A stretch of DNA of 40,742 nt. Origin: Streptomyces sp. 8K308 (lineage in GTDB: Bacteria > Actinomycetota > Actinomycetes > Streptomycetales > Streptomycetaceae). The notes under the pieces were generated by a model. The model was not told the origin of the DNA, ran no database searches, and was given only the letters and a program-made list of their open reading frames with translations. The translations under genes and the position numbers were made by a program. Positions 15,303 through 22,559 of the stretch are shown piece by piece (position 1 is the first letter of the stretch; every line of letters starts with the position of its first letter). The stretch covers positions 1-40,742 of the forward strand of contig NZ_SMKC01000023.1 of the NCBI RefSeq assembly GCF_004348315.1. Reading direction: 5' to 3'.

Positions 15303-16739
15303 CTACCGGGCGACGGCTGTCCGGTACGGCACGTAGCGTGCGGACTCGGGGGTGGTCTCCGCGTGAGCGCGCGCACGTGGCCGGGCATCCACGACCCGCT
15401 GGTACGCGGCCTCGTCGGCGAACTCGGCGTAGTTGATCACCTGGCCGCCGTCCACCGCGATGTGGAAGTGCTCGGCCCCCGCACCGCTGGGCGGTTCGCC
15501 GTCGCCGGTGATGGCGGGGTGCCGCGCGAGCAGCGAGTCCACGAGCTTCCGCCCGGCGTCCCCGGAGTCGACCCGGAAGGACTCCAGCGCGATGACTCCG
15601 GGCGTTACGGGCCTGGGGAACACCGCGCTGCGATGCAGCCGGTATCGGGTGACGCCGTTCCGCACGATGCCGGGTACCGCCTCATCGATGCTCTCGACGC
15701 GGGTGGGAGGGTCGGTGCGCTGGAACGAGGCGAAGGCGTCGTCGCCGGTCCACTGCGGGTAGTGCAGCACCGTACGGCCGTCGGTACCGAGCAGCACGCT
15801 GTGGGAGAGCATGCCCGCGGGCCACGGTGCGTCCCGCCAGGCGTCCATCGCGGCGTCCGCGGCGGCGCGCTGGCGTTCCGCGTCGGGCAGCGTCCAGGTG
15901 CTGACGAGGACGAGCCCACTGTCACCGCGGCGGACCCGCGGCAGCGGGCCCATCAGGTCGCCCGCGTGGTCGCCGACCCACTCCCGGAAGGTGCGTGCCG
16001 GTCGGCCGGTGAGCCGCCGCACGGTGTCGGTGACCGGAGCGGGAGCGGACCGCAGGTCCTCGTATGCCTGCCGCAGACCCGCCACATCCTCGTCGCTCAT
16101 GGCCAGGTCCCGCATCTGGCGCTCCCACTCGTCCGGCGGCGTCTCCTCCCAGCGCGGCTCGCGGCCGACGGCCTCGCCGATGATGCGCAGCTGTTGCACC
16201 GGCGTCAGTCGCTCGGGACCGGTCACCTCGTAACGCGCCCCGGCGTGCCCGTCCTCGGTGAGGGCGCGTACCACGACGGTGGCGATGTCCCGCTCGTCGA
16301 TGGGCACGTCGGGTATCTCCGCGAAGGGGACGCGCACCGGTTCGCCCGAGCGGATGGCAGGTGCCCAGTGGAGCACGTTCGCGGCGAACGCGTGTGGCCG
16401 CACGAAGGTCCACGCCATGCCGGACCGCTCGATGGCCCGCTCGATCTCGGCGTGGGCACGGCCAATGACGTCACCCTGCTCGGCTGCCCCGTCCCGCACG
16501 GCCGCGGAGGACAGGAACACCAGCCGGCGCGCGTGCCTGGCGATGACCCCCACGGCCTCCCGCGCGGCGTCCAGATCGTCGAGCGTGGGCCAGACCAGGA
16601 ACACCGCGCCCACCCCTGTCAGATGCGGCTCCAGGGCGCCTGGGCCGAACACGTTGCGGGCGGCTTCGCGGGCGAGCAGGCCTATGTGCCAGCGGTCGCG
16701 CTGAACCGCCCCCGGAACAACGGTCACGGAATCGCACAC
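15303..16739 (-). CDS. NmrA-like NAD(P)-binding protein fused to two antibiotic-biosynthesis-monooxygenase domains
   Basis: The 478-residue product combines an NmrA-like atypical SDR part (about 1-285; 'LVFLSSAAVRDGA', 'WTFVRPHAFAANVLHWAPAI', 'ERDIATVVVRALTEDGHAG', 'YEVTGPERLTPVQQLRIIGEAVG') with two tandem ABM-type ferredoxin-like domains (about 300-390 and 400-475). The glycine-rich cofactor loop that should open the first domain (GATGxxG) is absent, and about 50-60 residues seem lost, so it is probably 5' truncated. The GTG at 16739 has no ribosome site. It sits 81 bp from the divergent kinase. Cofactor binding is doubtful; the ABM domains look whole. Confidence 0.7.
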   Translation of the reverse strand: MCDSVTVVPGAVQRDRWHIGLLAREAARNVFGPGALEPHLTGVGAVFLVWPTLDDLDAAREAVGVIARHARRLVFLSSAAVRDGAAEQGDVIGRAHAEIERAIERSGMAWTFVRPHAFAANVLHWAPAIRSGEPVRVPFAEIPDVPIDERDIATVVVRALTEDGHAGARYEVTGPERLTPVQQLRIIGEAVGREPRWEETPPDEWERQMRDLAMSDEDVAGLRQAYEDLRSAPAPVTDTVRRLTGRPARTFREWVGDHAGDLMGPLPRVRRGDSGLVLVSTWTLPDAERQRAAADAAMDAWRDAPWPAGMLSHSVLLGTDGRTVLHYPQWTGDDAFASFQRTDPPTRVESIDEAVPGIVRNGVTRYRLHRSAVFPRPVTPGVIALESFRVDSGDAGRKLVDSLLARHPAITGDGEPPSGAGAEHFHIAVDGGQVINYAEFADEAAYQRVVDARPRARAHAETTPESARYVPYRTAVAR

Positions 16740-16820
16740 CCACGGATACGACCATCACACCGCCGCACCGGCTGTATGGACGACGTCCTCGACGGACACG
16801 CCGGTCGCTAGGCTGAAGTC

Positions 16821-18413
16821 GTGCTTGTTCCTCTGGCGGTTGACGACCCGTCCACGATCGCCCGTTACCGGCTCACCCATCGGCTCGGCGAGGGCGGTAT
16901 GGGGAAGGTGTACCTGGCGCGCACACCCGGTGGCCGGGCGGTCGCCATCAAGGCGATCCGTCCTGAACTGGCCGCCGACCCCGAGTTTCGGCGGCGGTTC
17001 CAGCAGGAGGTGCGGGCCGCGGAGCGGGTGCAGGGCCTGTACACCGCTCCGGTGGTGGACAGCGACACGGAGGGACCGCGGCCCTGGCTCGCCACCGCCT
17101 ATGTGGCCGGTCCCTCGCTGCACACCGTCGTCAGGTCCCACGGTCCGTTGCCGGTGCCGACGACGGCGTGGGTGCTGGCCGGCATCGCGGAGGCGTTGCA
17201 GGCGATCCATCGAGCGGGCGTGATTCACCGGGATCTCAAGCCGTCCAACGTGCTGTTGGCCGCGGACGGTCCGCGGGTGATCGACTTCGGTATCGCCCGG
17301 GCCGCCGACGCCACGTCGCTGACCCGTAGCGGCGTCACCGCGGGAACCCCCGCGTTCATGGCGCCGGAGCAGGCGATGAGCATGCCGAGCACGCCCGCCT
17401 TGGATGTCTTCGCGCTTGGCCTCATCGCGGCCTACGTCACCGGCGGCGGCCCACCGTTCGGGGAAGGCTCGTCCCCGGCCGTGCTGTACCGGGTCGTGCA
17501 CGAGGAGCCGGACCTGTCGGGCCTCCCGGACGGCCTGCGGGAGCTGACGCTCCGTTGCCTGGCCAAGGACCCGACCCAACGGCCCTCCCCCGCCGAGGTC
17601 ATAGCCAGCTGCCAGCGGCTGGCCGCCGATCACCCGCCACCCACCGGCGAGTGGCTGCCGCCCGCCGTGGCCGCCGAGATCGACAACCACCGCACGGCGC
17701 GGGACACCGCCCCGGCGGCACAGCCCGCGCCGACCCCGTACCCTCCGGGGCCGTACCCCACGAGCGGGCCCGCGCCCACCACGGTGCCGACCACCGAGCC
17801 GCGGCGCCGCAGGGGTGGACGACAGGCGGTGCTGCTGGCGTCCGTCGCCGCGCTGTGCGTGGCGCTGGTCGGGGGCGTCATCGGCGTCACGCTGCTGAAC
17901 GGGGATGGGGCCACGACGGAGCAGAGCGATGACGGTGAGGCGACCGGGGAAGCGACGCCGTCACCCACAGCGCCCGAGCCCACCGCCGAATCCACCACCG
18001 AGCCGGAGGGCGCCCCGGGCCCGGCCGTCTACGAGGGCGTCGACATTCCCGGCGGCCACTTCGTCTGGCTCCACGACGATCCGCCGAGGCCGGAGGACGC
18101 GGTGGAGGGCGTCCACTACGAGGGCGACTTCGGCTTCAGCCACGACGGCAGACTGGGAGCCGGAGTGGAGGGCACGAGCATGGTCCTCCTGGAAGAGGGG
18201 GAGTCCGCCACACTCGACACGTGCCGTTCGGTAACTCGTTTCACAGGCAACATCCCCAGGAACAACGCTCCTGGCGGCTCGGAGATCTGCGTGCTCACCG
18301 AAGCCGGTGACATCGGCTTGGTCACCGTCCGGGGATACGCGCCCGCCGACTCACCCAGCTCGTATGTGACCGTCGACCTCACGGTCTGGCGGGGCGCAGC
18401 GCAGCCCGACTGA
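16821..18413 (+). CDS. Transmembrane Hanks-type Ser/Thr protein kinase
   Basis: A 530-residue PASTA-less PknB-like kinase. The glycine loop is LGEGGMGKVYLA (22-33), the ATP lysine K44, the helix-C Glu E63, and the catalytic loop HRDLKPSN (H136, D138). DFG begins at D155 and the APE motif at 181-183. All catalytic residues are present. Residues 290-335 form a Pro-rich linker, 336-358 a single membrane segment, and 360-400 an acidic Thr/Pro linker. The rest is an extracellular domain with 'SVTRFTGNIP' and 'GSEICVLTEAGDIGLVTVRGY', containing two cysteines; I do not recognise it. The outer domain probably senses a ligand and the inner kinase phosphorylates target proteins. Start GTG 16821 gives a normal N-terminus. 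It appears monocistronic. Confidence 0.95.
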   Translation: MLVPLAVDDPSTIARYRLTHRLGEGGMGKVYLARTPGGRAVAIKAIRPELAADPEFRRRFQQEVRAAERVQGLYTAPVVDSDTEGPRPWLATAYVAGPSLHTVVRSHGPLPVPTTAWVLAGIAEALQAIHRAGVIHRDLKPSNVLLAADGPRVIDFGIARAADATSLTRSGVTAGTPAFMAPEQAMSMPSTPALDVFALGLIAAYVTGGGPPFGEGSSPAVLYRVVHEEPDLSGLPDGLRELTLRCLAKDPTQRPSPAEVIASCQRLAADHPPPTGEWLPPAVAAEIDNHRTARDTAPAAQPAPTPYPPGPYPTSGPAPTTVPTTEPRRRRGGRQAVLLASVAALCVALVGGVIGVTLLNGDGATTEQSDDGEATGEATPSPTAPEPTAESTTEPEGAPGPAVYEGVDIPGGHFVWLHDDPPRPEDAVEGVHYEGDFGFSHDGRLGAGVEGTSMVLLEEGESATLDTCRSVTRFTGNIPRNNAPGGSEICVLTEAGDIGLVTVRGYAPADSPSSYVTVDLTVWRGAAQPD

Positions 18414-18654
18414 GCACGGGGCCCACGGCCGTCGCCGCGGTGAAACAGGCGGCGGCCACCCGTCTCCGGAGCGGCCCCGGGCCGTCGTGGGCGATGCGGT
18501 TGCCCTGGATGCCGGTGAGACCACCCGCGACCTTGCCGAGGCCCAGCAGGCCCTCGTTCGCGTCGACGGAGCCGACGTCGAGGTGGACGGCGACACGCGA
18601 GCAGCGGGAGTGTCTAATCAACGGCGGATCTGATGATCAGGGAAGAGGTTGGTG

Positions 18655-19158
18655 ATGACTGAGACCGCCGTGGAGTCGACGCCCCTCCAGGAGTCGACCG
18701 AGGTGGTGTCCAGCGCGACGACGGACGAGCAGCTCGTCGCGACGCTGGTACCGCGCTCGTAGCGAGGGGCTGCGGCTGACGAGCGAGGGCGGGCTGTTGC
18801 AGCAGCTGACCAAGCGGGTACTGGAGTCCGCACTGGAGGGCGAGATCACCGAACACGTGGGCTACGAGAAGCACGATCCGGTCGGGAAGAACAACGGCAA
18901 CAGCGCAACGGCACCCGGGCCAAGACCGTGCTGACCGACGTCGGCCCGGTGGAGGTGAGGGTGCCCCGCGACACCGCCGGCAGCTTCGAGCCGCAGATCG
19001 TCAATAAGCGGCAGCGCCGCCTGAGTGGCGCGCGGATGAGATGGTGCTCTCCCTGTCCGTGAGGGGCCTCACACACGGGGAGGTATCGGCTCATCTTGCC
19101 GAGGTGTACGGGGCGGAGGTGTCCAAGCAGACCATCTCCACCATCACCGACAAGGCAG
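18655..19158 (+). pseudogene. IS256-family transposase remnant (N-terminal part)
   Basis: ATG 18655 begins MTETAVESTPLQESTEV; the frame breaks at a TAG near 18760. The text continues in other frames as 'LLQQLTKRVLESALEGEITEHVGYEKHD', 'RAKTVLTDVGPVEVRVPRDTAGSFEPQIV' and 'GLTHGEVSAHLAEVYGAEVSKQTISTITDKA'. These are the opening blocks of IS256/mutator transposases. The DDE core is missing, because the fragment ends exactly where the antisense ArsR gene begins at about 19158. Confidence 0.85.
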
Positions 19159-19396
19159 GTTCCAGCCGGTAAGGGTGACGGCGGCCGGTTGGTTCGCCGG
19201 GGCTGATCAAGCCCGCTTCGGCGAGCTGGCCGAGGTGCTTGGCCACCGCCTGCCGACTAATGGGCAGCCGCCGCGCCAACTCGGTCACCGTGGCCGGCCC
19301 AGCACGAGCCAGCTCGTCCAGCAGCGCTCTCCGGATCGGATCGGTCAGCGCCGCGAACACCGCAACGGCCTGCCGGTCGGGGTCAGGCGGCCGCAT
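19091..19396 (-). pseudogene. ArsR-family regulator truncated by IS256 sequence
   Basis: From ATG 19396 the protein starts MRPPDPDRQAVAVFAALTDPIRRALLDELARAGPATVTELARRLPISRQAVAKHLGQLAEAGLI, a clean winged helix of the ArsR type paired with SRPBCC genes. After 'GRRHPYRLEP' (about 19160) the native sequence stops, and about 20 foreign residues from IS256 antisense are added before a stop. The recognition helix survives, but the C-terminal dimer segment is lost. The start overlaps the end of the upstream SRPBCC pseudogene, so the two formed an operon. Confidence 0.75.
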
Positions 19397-19779
19397 CGAG
19401 GTAGGTCCCAAGGTCGGCGAGTTCGGCGTCCCACCCCTGGCTGTTGGTCTTGTGTGCGGATCGAGCCATCTCGACGGCGGCTTGGGCGAACCCGCTCTCC
19501 ACCAGGCGTAGCCGGGTGCCCTCGGTCACAGGCTCCAGGGTGAACTCCACAAACGTCTGGGGTGCGCTGTCTTGCGGCAAGCCCTCCATTGCCCATCTGA
19601 AGGCGAAGCGGTAGGGCGGGTCAACGACTGTGATCGAACGCCCGCCCACCGGGGCGCAGATCAATCTCAGCCACCGAGCCGAACCATCCTGACAGCCCTT
19701 CGGCGGTGGTCAGCGTGGCCCACACCCGCTCGATGGGGTGCCGCAGCACCACCACCCGCTCGCTCCTGTCCGAAACCAT
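19383..19779 (-). pseudogene. AHSA1-type SRPBCC protein, frameshifted
   Basis: ATG 19779 follows a strong AGGAAGGTGG site and reads MVSDRSERVVVLRHPIERVWATLTTAEGLSGWFG...DLRPGGR. Then the frame shifts near 19640, with loss of a short segment, and continues as 'ITVVDPPYRFAFRWAMEG', 'TFVEFTLEPVTEGTRLRLVESGF' and 'GWDAELADLGTYLDA'. This is the AHSA1/SRPBCC fold. Its partner is the ArsR gene downstream, a common regulator-ligand pair. With both halves damaged the unit is dead. Confidence 0.8.
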
Positions 19780-20026
19780 TGCCACCTTCCTATAGCAGCC
19801 TGCAGGTTGCGATCACTTCCCGCAAGCTCGGCGGGCTCGTCGGCCAGCGCGTCCAGTGCGGCGCGGCGGGCGGTGATCCTCTCCAACACTCCGGGCTCCT
19901 CCCCGATCGCCGTGGCGTGATGTTCCTGCTTCAGATCGTGGGACGTGGTGGGCCGGGCCGCAGGCGAAGCCGGGAACTGCCCATACCAGCCTGTCAGATG
20001 ATCTACGGCCTGGACTACCGTCGCCG
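19780..20026 (-). other. Unassigned segment fused to the IS5 remnant
   Basis: The minus frame of the IS5 fragment runs on here with helical text ('VLERITARRAALDALADEPAELAGSDRNLQAAI') that is not part of any IS5 transposase I know. It looks like the tail of another gene joined in frame. No gene can be named. Confidence 0.3.
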
Positions 20027-20510
20027 ACCAGGGCGAGTACGCCGACGCTGCCGTGACCATCACGGTCAGCAATAGCCCGAGGGTATCGACGACGATGTGC
20101 CGCTTGCGGCCGTCGACCTTCTTGCCGGCGTCGAAGCCCCGGGTGGCGGCCGGCACCGACGCGGCCGCTTTCACCGACTGCGCATCGATGACCCCGGCTG
20201 TCGGCTCCGCGTCCCGTCCCCCGGCCTCGCGGACCCGGTCGCGGACCCGGTCGCGAACCCGGTCGCGAAGTCGGTCGTGCAGTTCGCGGGCCCAGCCCTT
20301 GTCCCGCCATCGCCGCCAGAAGGCGTAGACGCGGTCCCATGCTGGGAAATCGGTCGGCATCGCCCGCCACGTGATTGCCTCCGGCCACGAGGTAGCCGAC
20401 CGCGTCGATCATCTGCCGGTGGCAGTAGCCCTCCGGCTGCCCGCCCCTGCCCTCCAGCCATCCCGGCACCGGCAACAGCCCCGCCCCCAGGCCCACTCCG
20501 CATCCGTCAT
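20027..20510 (-). pseudogene. IS5-family transposase remnant, N-terminal part
   Basis: ATG 20510 opens MTDAEWA. Frames then switch between 'LLPVPGWLEGRGGQPEGYCHRQMIDAVGYLVAGG', 'FPAWDRVYAFWRRWRDKG' and 'GVIDAQSVKAAASVPAATRGFDAGKKVDGRKRHIVVDTLGLLLTVMVTAAS'. The block order and the DAQSVK motif (first catalytic Asp) fit IS5-family DDE transposases of Streptomyces. At least two frameshifts are visible. The C-terminal half lies on the opposite strand at 20774-20962. Confidence 0.8.
20229..20276. repeat. Four tandem 12-bp units inside the IS5 remnant
   Basis: Units of the type GCGGACCCGGTC repeat four times (two identical, the third with one change, the fourth with three). On the minus strand they encode a repeating Arg-Asp-Arg-Val. 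It looks like replication-slippage growth in a gene no longer under selection. Confidence 0.85.
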
Positions 20511-20634
20511 GTCCGACGGATACCTCGGCCGTCTGTCCGCACGATCCCCCGCACTGCCGTACTCGTGCGCGAGGCAATCACACGACCGGACAACCGAGTT
20601 GGACGACGAGGACAACGGAACGCGAGACTGCGGC

Positions 20635-20693
20635 ACAGGGCCTCCTGACGCTCGAAGGACTTCAGCAATCCCGAGCTGAGCAGGAGGCCCTGT
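20635..20693. repeat. Perfect 13-bp inverted repeat
   Basis: ACAGGGCCTCCTG (20635-20647) is mirrored exactly by CAGGAGGCCCTGT (20681-20693) across a 33-bp loop. It sits between the two oppositely oriented IS5 halves. It could be a hairpin, or two IS ends joined head to head. Confidence 0.75.
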
Positions 20694-20773
20694 TCTCATG
20701 CCTGCTTCGGCTGGAGATCATCCAACCGAGTTGCCGCACTCGAACCGGTGATCACCACGATCGATAGAACAAA

Positions 20774-20962
20774 GGCTTCTACGCCGGCCAGCTCACCGCG
20801 TGGGCCGAGGACCGTCTCTGGATCACCCTGCGAACCGTCGCCCGCCCCCGCAGGACGAAGGGCTTCGTCGTCCTGCCCCGGCGCTGGCGCGTCGAGCGCA
20901 CCATCGGCTGGCTGATGCACGCCCGCCGCAACGTCCGCGACTACGAACGCTTGCCCCAGCTG
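20774..20962 (+). pseudogene. IS5-family transposase remnant, C-terminal part
   Basis: The plus strand reads 'KGFYAGQLTAWAEDRLWITLRTV' and 'KGFVVLPRRWRVERTIGWLMHARRNVRDYERLP', the C-terminal block with the last catalytic Glu (VERTIGW). Orientation is opposite to the N-terminal part at 20027-20510, although both fit one transposase type. An inversion or two separate insertions would explain it. Confidence 0.8.
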
Positions 20963-21026
20963 GCTGATGTGCCCCGGGTTTGGTGGAGTCGGGGTGTCGA
21001 TCCGCCGCGCCGAGTACCGCGGCCGG

Positions 21027-22090
21027 TCAGACGCGTTGGCGTGTGAAGCGTTGGTTGGCCTCGCCGGTGTATGTCCACTGGGAGACGCGGGCTCCGTCGG
21101 TGGTGGAGTACTCCCAGACGTCCATGGCCAGGCCGCTGGCGCGGTTGATCAGGCTGACCGTGCCGTCGCCCTGGTCGACGATCCGCCACTGCTGGTTGGC
21201 GGCACCGGTGTCGGGCTGCTGGGTGATGTCGGCGCCGCCCTGGTCGCCGGCGGCCTGCAGCACGAGGCCCGAGTGGCGGGCTTTGACGCGGACGTGGCCG
21301 TCGCCCGAGTCGAGGAACTCGAACCGCTGGTTGAGTCCGCTGCCTGCCGTCCACTGGATGAGTCGCGCCCCGGCCGCGGTGGACATCTCGCTGATGTCCG
21401 CCGCCTTGCCACTGTGCTGGGCGATCAGGCGGTAGGCGGCCGGGCCGTCGACTCGCCGACGAACTCCCAGGTGGTGTTGGAGCCCTGGGCGTCGGCGGGG
21501 AGGCGGTCGCGTGCGGCGGTGTCGCCGTAGAGGCCCCGGCGCATCCAGTCCACGAAGGTGTTGACGGTCCGGGAGTCACCGAAGTAGGAGGAGTGGCCGA
21601 TGCCACGGAAGGTGAGGAACGGCTTGGGCGCCGGCATCTCGGAGTACGCCTGACGGGCGGAGGAGTAGGCGGTGGTCTCGTCGCGGTCGCCGTGCATGAA
21701 CAGGGACTTGGCGGAGACCATGCCGCTGGGGTTTCCCATGTCGACGCAGGACATGGGGATCGCGGTGGTGCTCCAGCTGTCGGGCCAGGCCGTGGGTGGT
21801 CATCCCACCCAGGGAGTGGCCGGACACGCCGAGGCCGGCCTGGGTGTTGATGTGGCCGGCCAGCGGGCCGCCGCCCTGGTTCGGCGCGAGGGTCTGGGTG
21901 AGGATCTCGGAGACGTCCCGGGAGGTGTTGCCGCTATAGATGTCGTTGAAGTTGTGCTGGAAGTGAGGGCCGGGGACGATGAAGCCGGCCGCGGCCAGGG
22001 GCCGGATGACGGCCTCCGAGTTCTGCGGGCTGCTGCCAACGCAGGCTAGGGGCGGGTCAGTCGGGGCGGCAATACCTGTGCGCCGACTTT
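21027..22090 (-). pseudogene. Secreted lipase/esterase with ricin-type lectin domain, frameshifted
   Basis: Reading leftward: 'VIRPLAAAGFIVPGPHFQHNFND', 'SEILTQTL', then 'GVSGHSLGGMTTHGL' with the serine nucleophile. The frame shifts near 21780; then come 'LFMHGDRDETTAYSSA' (catalytic Asp), 'LTFRGIGHSSYFGDSRTVNTFVDWMRRGLYGD' (catalytic His), and, after another shift near 21450, a ricin B-type beta-trefoil ('LIQWTAGSGLNQRFEFLDSGDGHVRVKARHSGLVLQ', 'QQWRIVDQGDGTVSLINRASGLAMDVW'). The alpha/beta hydrolase plus lectin layout is typical of secreted Streptomyces esterases acting on polymers. The signal peptide is missing and there are at least two frameshifts, so it is inactive. Confidence 0.8.
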
Positions 22091-22112
22091 GTGTGGCGAT
22101 TCGTTTGATCAC

Positions 22113-22559
22113 GTTGGATCCCGTCGCCTGGGGAGGTCCGATCGGCCCTGGATCGATGGATTCAGGCCACCACGACAGCCGGTCGCCACCTGCGGTGATG
22201 CCCCCTGGTCGGCAACGTGACGCTGGTCAGGACTACCTCAAGCCCGCGAGATCCTGGCGAAGTTGACGGCTAGCCGCCTGCCCGGACAGCTCAGTACCGT
22301 CCCCGAAAATCAACGGAAACCAAAGGAGTGACACCGCTCTCCAACGCGACAACACGAGCCGCATCAGCCGCCCGGGGAGTTCGCCCTCCACCGGTTCGAC
22401 ACGCCAGTCCCGAAAACTCGCCGCACGCCCCGCCTGGCGGCGCGGCTCGGGCCGCCCTTCGAGGTCGAGCTTTGTCATGAGCGCATCCCATCGCCGGTTT
22501 CGTTCGCCGTTCCGACGCGCGGCGGGCGCACGGTGGGGCACAGAGACGAGGAGCGAGCA
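22113..22559. other. Intergenic region, possible small minus-strand frame
   Basis: No clear gene. A minus frame from an ATG at about 22480 to 22233 encodes about 80 residues (starts MTKLDLEGRPEPRRQAGR) with no recognisable domain and only a weak ribosome site. The last 50 bp before 22560 should hold the galactanase promoter, but no CebR-like palindrome or clear -35/-10 pair is visible. Confidence 0.3.
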
